Source: Marinobacter alexandrii (GTDB lineage: Bacteria > Bacteroidota > Bacteroidia > Cytophagales > Cyclobacteriaceae). Taken from it: DNA of 64,000 bases. The stretch is from assembly GCA_039984955.1 (NCBI GenBank), contig JBDWTN010000007.1, positions 1,558,501-1,622,500 on the forward strand, in the 5' to 3' direction. Below are positions 60,098-64,000 of the stretch, one piece after another. Both the position numbers and the translations under genes were made by a program. The notes below the pieces were generated by a model. It did not search any database and was not told the origin of the DNA. It worked only from the letters and a program-made list of their open reading frames with translations. Each line of letters begins with the position of its first letter. Position 1 is the first letter of the stretch.

Positions 60098-61606
60098 TCA
60101 TTCTTCATCCCCCATTTCCGGCATAGAAAACATGCTCGTAAATAAATCCTTGAATTGCATGCCTTGCTCAAGTTGGTGCTTACTAAGCATACTATATTCA
60201 GCTAATCCAAACAAAGCAAATTCCATTAAGAAGTATTTAAATCCTTCGTGGGATGTCTTCTGATACTTATCTACCAGTGCTTCGAGACCTGGAATACTCT
60301 TAAGTTCTTCTTGATAGTCGCTTTCTTTTGCATCGAACATTAGGTCTATCATGTTTCCCTTTTCGAACCATTCTTTGATAGATTCATAAGGGTTATCCGA
60401 TTCCTTTTTTCTCTCCTTCTCAGGATCAGGGAAATAGTTGATGAATTGTGATCTTATTGCTTTTCCCACCAAATTATTAGCTACTATGCCTGGTCCTTCT
60501 TGTTCTCCTTCGTAAACTAATTCCACTTTTCCTGTGATTGCCGGAATTACCCCAACGAAATCAGTCACTCTCACGTTTGTCTTATCTTCTTCGCTAACTA
60601 GCATACGTCTCTCGCAAGCACTTACCAGATTCTCAAAAGCTGAGATTGTCAGTCGGGCTGAGACACCACTCTTCGCATCTACATATTCACTATCTCTTGC
60701 CTCCATAGCAATTTGTTCTATGAGGTCTTTGGCTAAATCAAAAACTTCTACTCCTTCTTCTTGCTCTTTGGCTAGTGCTGCTTCCTGCAATGTGATCTTC
60801 TTCCCAATTTCAATGGATGACGGATAGTGCGTAATAATCTGGCTATCAATTCTATCTTTTAGCGGTGTTACGATGGAGCCTCTATTGGTATAGTCTTCAG
60901 GATTAGCTGTAAAGACAAATTGAACATCTAAAGGCATTCTTAATTTAAATCCACGTATTTGGATATCTCCTTCTTGCAGAATATTAAAAAGTGCAACTTG
61001 AATACGAGCTTGCAAATCCGGCAGTTCATTTATTACAAAAATTCCTCGATGAGATCTTGGAACTAATCCGAAATGAATGACTCGTTCATCTGAATATGGA
61101 AGTTTCAAGCTAGCAGCTTTTATGGGGTCTACATCACCTATCAAGTCTGCGATCGTTACATCAGGAGTAGCTAGTTTCTCAGTATATCGTTCATCTCGAT
61201 GCATCCACCCCATGGGTGTAGCATCTCCTAGTTCATTTATTTTATCGATAGCAAATTTTGATATCGGATTTAGTGGATCATCATTCAATGGAGACCCTTT
61301 TATAACAGGAATATATTCATCAAGGAGTCGTGTCATCATCCTGGCCATACGTGTTTTTGCCTGACCTCTGAGTCCTAGGAAATTGATATTATGTCTTGAT
61401 AGAATGGCTCGTTCAACATCTGGAATAACTGTGTCTTCATATCCCCAGATTCCTTCAAAAATATTTTCGCCCGCCTTTCTGGTCTTGACTAGATTAGCTC
61501 TCAACTCTTCTTTAATGGATACCGATTCATATCCTGAATTCTTTAACTCGCCCAGCGTATTGATCTTCAGTTTTTTCTCAGCACTCAAATCTTGGTATTT
61601 CATCAA
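60098..61606 (-). CDS. MoxR/ChlI-like AAA+ ATPase
   Basis: The 502-residue ATPase has a Walker A region ILxxxNINFLGLRGQAKTRMA in which the usual G-K-T/S is A-K-T (GQAKT). The Walker B region is IFVINELPDLQARIQVALFN, followed by the sensor-1 VQFVFTANPEDYTNRGSIVT and a C-terminal lid with SARLTISAFENLV. The layout is that of magnesium-chelatase ChlI/MoxR proteins. It pairs with the VWA protein just upstream (51 bases apart), as MoxR or ChlI proteins pair with VWA/ChlD partners to remodel metal- or cofactor-containing targets. The target is unknown. Confidence 0.85.
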   Translation of the reverse strand: MMKYQDLSAEKKLKINTLGELKNSGYESVSIKEELRANLVKTRKAGENIFEGIWGYEDTVIPDVERAILSRHNINFLGLRGQAKTRMARMMTRLLDEYIPVIKGSPLNDDPLNPISKFAIDKINELGDATPMGWMHRDERYTEKLATPDVTIADLIGDVDPIKAASLKLPYSDERVIHFGLVPRSHRGIFVINELPDLQARIQVALFNILQEGDIQIRGFKLRMPLDVQFVFTANPEDYTNRGSIVTPLKDRIDSQIITHYPSSIEIGKKITLQEAALAKEQEEGVEVFDLAKDLIEQIAMEARDSEYVDAKSGVSARLTISAFENLVSACERRMLVSEEDKTNVRVTDFVGVIPAITGKVELVYEGEQEGPGIVANNLVGKAIRSQFINYFPDPEKERKKESDNPYESIKEWFEKGNMIDLMFDAKESDYQEELKSIPGLEALVDKYQKTSHEGFKYFLMEFALFGLAEYSMLSKHQLEQGMQFKDLFTSMFSMPEMGDEE

Positions 61607-61657
61607 TTATATTTTTCCGTGTATTAGCACTTTAGTTTCAAAAGCAATGTGATCGAA

Positions 61658-62755
61658 TTATAGATTTTTTCTTCTATTTCTTCTATAGTCTTCGAAAATC
61701 AGGTTTCCTAAGCCTTGTAGACTACTGTAGTATGCATTGCCTTTATTAACCTCAGTAAATTCTCTCACAAACTCTTTTAGGTATGGATCTGAAGCAATCA
61801 TAAATGTAGTAATTGGGACATTTATTCTCCGACACTGAGCAGCTAAGTTCATTGTCTTGTTTAAAATTTTAGGATCCAGACCAAAGCTATTTTTGTAATA
61901 TTTCAATCCCTCTTTCAGGCAAGTAGGCTTACCATCCGTGATCATAAATATTTGTTTGTTCTTATTTTTTCTCCTTCTCAATAAGTCCATCGCCAATTCT
62001 AACCCCGCTACTGTATTGGTATGGTATGGTCCCACATTCAAATAGGGTAGATCTTTTACCTCTATCTGCCATGCATCATTGCCAAATACAATTACATCTA
62101 AAGTGTCCTTCGGATACTTTCGTTTCACTAATTCAGCCAACGCCATTGCTACCTTTTTCGCAGGAGTAATCCGGTCTTCTCCATAGAGAATCATTGAGTG
62201 ACTTATATCTATCATCAAAACAGTGGAAGTCTGCGTTTTATACTCTCGTTCCCTTATCTCCAGGTCATTTTCAGTAAGCATCAGATCATTGAGTCCATGA
62301 TTGATTTGTGCATTGCGCAAACTTTCCGTCATCTCGATTTGCTCTATTGAATCTCCAAATTGAAATTCTCTGTAGTCTGATGTGATCTCATCCCCTGAGC
62401 CTGTATGATTTGTTTTGTGATTTCCCTTTCCAGACTTTTTTAGTTTTCCAAAAATTTCTTCTAATGCACTTCTACGAATTTCCTGTTCACTTTTTGAGGT
62501 AATTCTAAGTTCACCCTTTTCATTTTTATCATCGATATAGCCTTTGTTTTTCAAGTCATCAATGAAATCACCAATCCCATAATCTGCAGTAGAAAGCCTA
62601 TGTTCACGATCAAGGTTTGTAAGCCAGCTCAATGCCTCACTCACATCACCAGATGTAATGACCATAAGTTGGAGGAAAATATTCAGCAGATTGTCAAACG
62701 CATTCTGTTCTGGGTTTTTCTCTGGAATAAATTCTGTAAATCGATATCCGATCAT
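61658..62755 (-). CDS. VWA-domain protein, partner of the AAA+ ATPase
   Basis: The 365-residue cytosolic protein has a helical N-terminal part and a C-terminal von Willebrand A domain (about 175-350). The MIDAS metal site is MIDISHSM (DxSxS) with the Asp in IFMITDGKPT. The PKDTLDVIVFGNDA strand and VAGLELAMDLLRRR helix fit. It is the first gene of a run leading into the MoxR-like ATPase, the AlbA_2 protein and possibly PhoH. In MoxR-VWA pairs the VWA protein presents the substrate to the ATPase. Confidence 0.88.
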   Translation of the reverse strand: MIGYRFTEFIPEKNPEQNAFDNLLNIFLQLMVITSGDVSEALSWLTNLDREHRLSTADYGIGDFIDDLKNKGYIDDKNEKGELRITSKSEQEIRRSALEEIFGKLKKSGKGNHKTNHTGSGDEITSDYREFQFGDSIEQIEMTESLRNAQINHGLNDLMLTENDLEIREREYKTQTSTVLMIDISHSMILYGEDRITPAKKVAMALAELVKRKYPKDTLDVIVFGNDAWQIEVKDLPYLNVGPYHTNTVAGLELAMDLLRRRKNKNKQIFMITDGKPTCLKEGLKYYKNSFGLDPKILNKTMNLAAQCRRINVPITTFMIASDPYLKEFVREFTEVNKGNAYYSSLQGLGNLIFEDYRRNRRKNL

Positions 62756-62861
62756 AATAATTACTTTAACTAAAAAGATACAGGAATGATTTCTTCTGGA
62801 TTAAAAAGAATAATGAAATCAGAATATTTCTGACTAAATTAACATACCAATACATTTAAAA

Positions 62862-63017
62862 ATGCCTGGTAGACGACCCATATTCGTATCATTGGTTTCC
62901 AATCTTTTTTGGGGCACAAGGGACTTCATTTTCAAAGCCACGCTAGAGCCTGCCTCACCAGAAAAGAGAAAAAGGAAAGAGGCTGCTAAAAAAGCAAAAG
63001 AAGATAGAAATAAATAA
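62862..63017 (+). CDS. Small basic protein (51 codons)
   Basis: An ATG at 62862 opens 51 codons: MPGRRPIFVSLVSNLFWGTR, DFIFKATLEPASPEKRKRKE, AAKKAKEDRNK. The second half is strongly basic and helical. The gap between the VWA gene (62755) and the hydroxylase (63021, opposite strand) holds nothing else, and the stop is three bases from the hydroxylase stop. A frame of the same DNA on the - strand (62834-63043) is less credible because it runs into the hydroxylase gene. No promoter is clear. Confidence 0.45.
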   Translation: MPGRRPIFVSLVSNLFWGTRDFIFKATLEPASPEKRKRKEAAKKAKEDRNK

Positions 63018-63020
63018 ATT

Positions 63021-63653
63021 CTATTTCTTAGGCATTGTTCCAAATATCATATCCCAAAAAGGAGATGATACGCCAAAGGCATTTCCAGGATCTTTATAAT
63101 GGTGTATCCCATGATGAACCCAAAGAACTTTCCAGAAATTCTTAGGAGGTTGGAACGCATGTACCATATAGTGTACCCATAAGTATGACGCGTATCCTAT
63201 TAGAAAGCCAGGAAGAAATGCAAATACATAAATTCCCATAATCAACTTAAAAAAGAAAAAGAAACCAGTAGAAAGAAGTAGACTTAAAGGAATCGGCATA
63301 GCAAGGCGATCTCTATCTTTCGGATAGTCATGATGAATCCCATGCACTGTATAGGCAAATTTTTCTTGTTTTTCAGTCTTAGGATGTAGGTGAAAAAGAA
63401 ACCTATGCATCACATATTCTACCAATGTAAATGCTAGGAATCCAGCGAAGAACAAAAGAGGAGCGCTTAAGGCAGTAAGATATGTGCGATTAAATCCGAA
63501 GATCATTAATCCGGTTGAAATAGCTGTAAAAAGGATCAAAGGCATGGCTATGTGTGTTCTCGTCAATCGCTCCATAAATCGGTTATTGAAGAGCGCTTTT
63601 GTTCCCTTGGTATGTGGCTTATTCTTCAGTTCCATAGCTTTTTTTGAATTCAC
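63021..63653 (-). CDS. Fatty-acid hydroxylase / sterol-desaturase family membrane protein
   Basis: The 210-residue membrane enzyme has the di-iron His boxes HRFLFHLH, HGIHHDYP, HYMVHAFQ and HHGIHHYKDP between hydrophobic helices. They match the FA_hydroxylase family. In Bacteroidota, which make sphingolipids and hydroxy fatty acids, such enzymes hydroxylate acyl chains; the exact substrate is not decided by sequence. It starts 31 bases after the bshA stop on the same strand. Confidence 0.88.
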   Translation of the reverse strand: MNSKKAMELKNKPHTKGTKALFNNRFMERLTRTHIAMPLILFTAISTGLMIFGFNRTYLTALSAPLLFFAGFLAFTLVEYVMHRFLFHLHPKTEKQEKFAYTVHGIHHDYPKDRDRLAMPIPLSLLLSTGFFFFFKLIMGIYVFAFLPGFLIGYASYLWVHYMVHAFQPPKNFWKVLWVHHGIHHYKDPGNAFGVSSPFWDMIFGTMPKK

Positions 63654-63684
63654 GGCAAAATTAGGAAAAAGAAACCCTAATTTT

Positions 63685-64000
63685 TCACAAACTCTCTGAT
63701 AATGATTTTTTATGTTTTTCTAAAACGGATTCATAGTATGACTCGTATTTCGGTAGGATATTATTAACATCAAACTCCTTGGCTCTGGCGAGAGCTCCTC
63801 TTTTAAATGATTCTAAATTTTTCTCATCCAAAATATGAATCGCTCGCTTAACCATGGTGTCAACATCACCTACTTCACATACGTATCCTGATTTACCTTC
63901 ATCATTTAATTCCGGCAACCCTCCTGCATTAGAAGAAATAACCGGCACTTCACATGCCATCGCCTCAAGTGCTGCCAGACCAAAACTTTCTTTTTCTGAA
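63685..64000 (-). CDS. bshA: N-acetylglucosaminyl L-malate synthase BshA (partial, C-terminal part)
   Basis: Only the last 104 codons are in the window. The frame stays open past 63960 to the right edge, reading SEKESFGLAALEAMACEVPV and ISSNAGGLPELNDEGKSGYV. This is the donor-nucleotide motif (E-x7-E) of GT4 glycosyltransferases, and the SEKESFGLAALEAMA form is typical of BshA. BshA makes GlcNAc-malate, the first step to bacillithiol, a low-molecular-weight thiol used by Bacteroidota. Confidence 0.85.
   Translation of the reverse strand, partial: SEKESFGLAALEAMACEVPVISSNAGGLPELNDEGKSGYVCEVGDVDTMVKRAIHILDEKNLESFKRGALARAKEFDVNNILPKYESYYESVLEKHKKSLSESL

Noticed and set aside
52616-62755. BatD (52.6 kb) and the MoxR-VWA pair (60-62.8 kb) as one Bat aerotolerance operon
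   Set aside because: They are separated by 6 kb with a gene on the opposite strand, and the VWA protein is cytosolic and ChlD-like rather than BatA/BatB-like with membrane helices.
62834-63043. A 69-residue open frame on the - strand with a hydrophobic start
   Set aside because: It overlaps the 3' end of the hydroxylase gene and is the antisense of the better + strand 51-codon frame; its composition looks like translated complement.
1-64000. CRISPR arrays, rRNA, insertion sequences, prophage
   Set aside because: No regularly spaced repeats, rRNA-like sequence, transposase or phage genes were seen.

Overview
The window looks like a chromosomal segment of a marine-type member of the Bacteroidota, probably order Cytophagales. 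The genome is AT-rich. It has many short-signal lipoproteins, TPR-LuxR regulators, a DUF3667 protein, a fused SecDF, BatD, a BshA (bacillithiol) fragment, promoter elements of the TAnnTTTG type and little sign of Shine-Dalgarno sequences. I see no phage, insertion sequence, CRISPR array, rRNA or plasmid functions. The only tRNA is tRNA-Asn(GTT).

Layout. 0-4.3 kb: a thioesterase fragment and two tandem TPR-LuxR membrane regulators whose 3' ends are nearly identical in DNA. 4.3-7.4 kb: a two-gene surface-protein unit (DUF6702-like protein and a Calx-beta/YHYH lipoprotein) bracketed by two copies of one hairpin element, then a Cu/Zn-SOD-like lipoprotein. 7.7-13.3 kb: a Crp-type regulator, DinB-like, DUF3667 and beta-barrel proteins, an ALDH7-type dehydrogenase and an EF-hand protein. 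13.3-17.1 kb: a compact biosynthetic island (type III polyketide synthase, methyltransferase, UbiA prenyltransferase, flavoprotein). 17.1-19.6 kb: Do/HtrA protease, Hsp20, tRNA-Asn and a damaged duplicate of its 3' end. 19.9-22.6 kb: a signalling trio in which the phospho-acceptor histidine and the ATPase domain lie on different proteins. 22.7-28.8 kb: VOC protein, proline/glutamate-semialdehyde dehydrogenase, HAD nucleotidase with an ArsR regulator, peptidase M19, and a zinc-ribbon membrane protein. 28.9-34.2 kb: divergent kynurenine-degradation genes (aminomuconate-semialdehyde dehydrogenase and SDR; HAAO, KynU, KMO). 34.2-48.4 kb: mainly housekeeping genes (MltF-like, Dxs, ScpA, Ndk, NrnA, two FKBPs, RdgB, uridine kinase, SecDF, Nfu). 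48.6-57.9 kb: two amino-acid:cation symporters, AroC, BatD, a MscS-like protein, an ABC ATPase and others. 57.9-64 kb: PhoH/PIN, AlbA_2, a MoxR-like AAA with its VWA partner, a fatty-acid hydroxylase and the end of bshA.

The strongest candidate for something new is the signalling trio at 19.87-22.62 kb. A membrane histidine-kinase-like protein has an intact ATPase domain but Asp where the phospho-acceptor His should be. The gene before it encodes a GAF protein that keeps the H-box His but stops before any ATPase domain. A stand-alone receiver gene converges on both. Together they look like a histidine kinase split across two polypeptides. Other items worth a look are the paired hairpin element around the YHYH unit, the UbiA-containing type III PKS cluster, the SOD-like lipoprotein that keeps copper but not zinc ligands, gene conversion between the TPR-LuxR twins, and three short genes (31, 59 and 51 codons). 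All functional calls rest on motif reading by eye; no database search was run.
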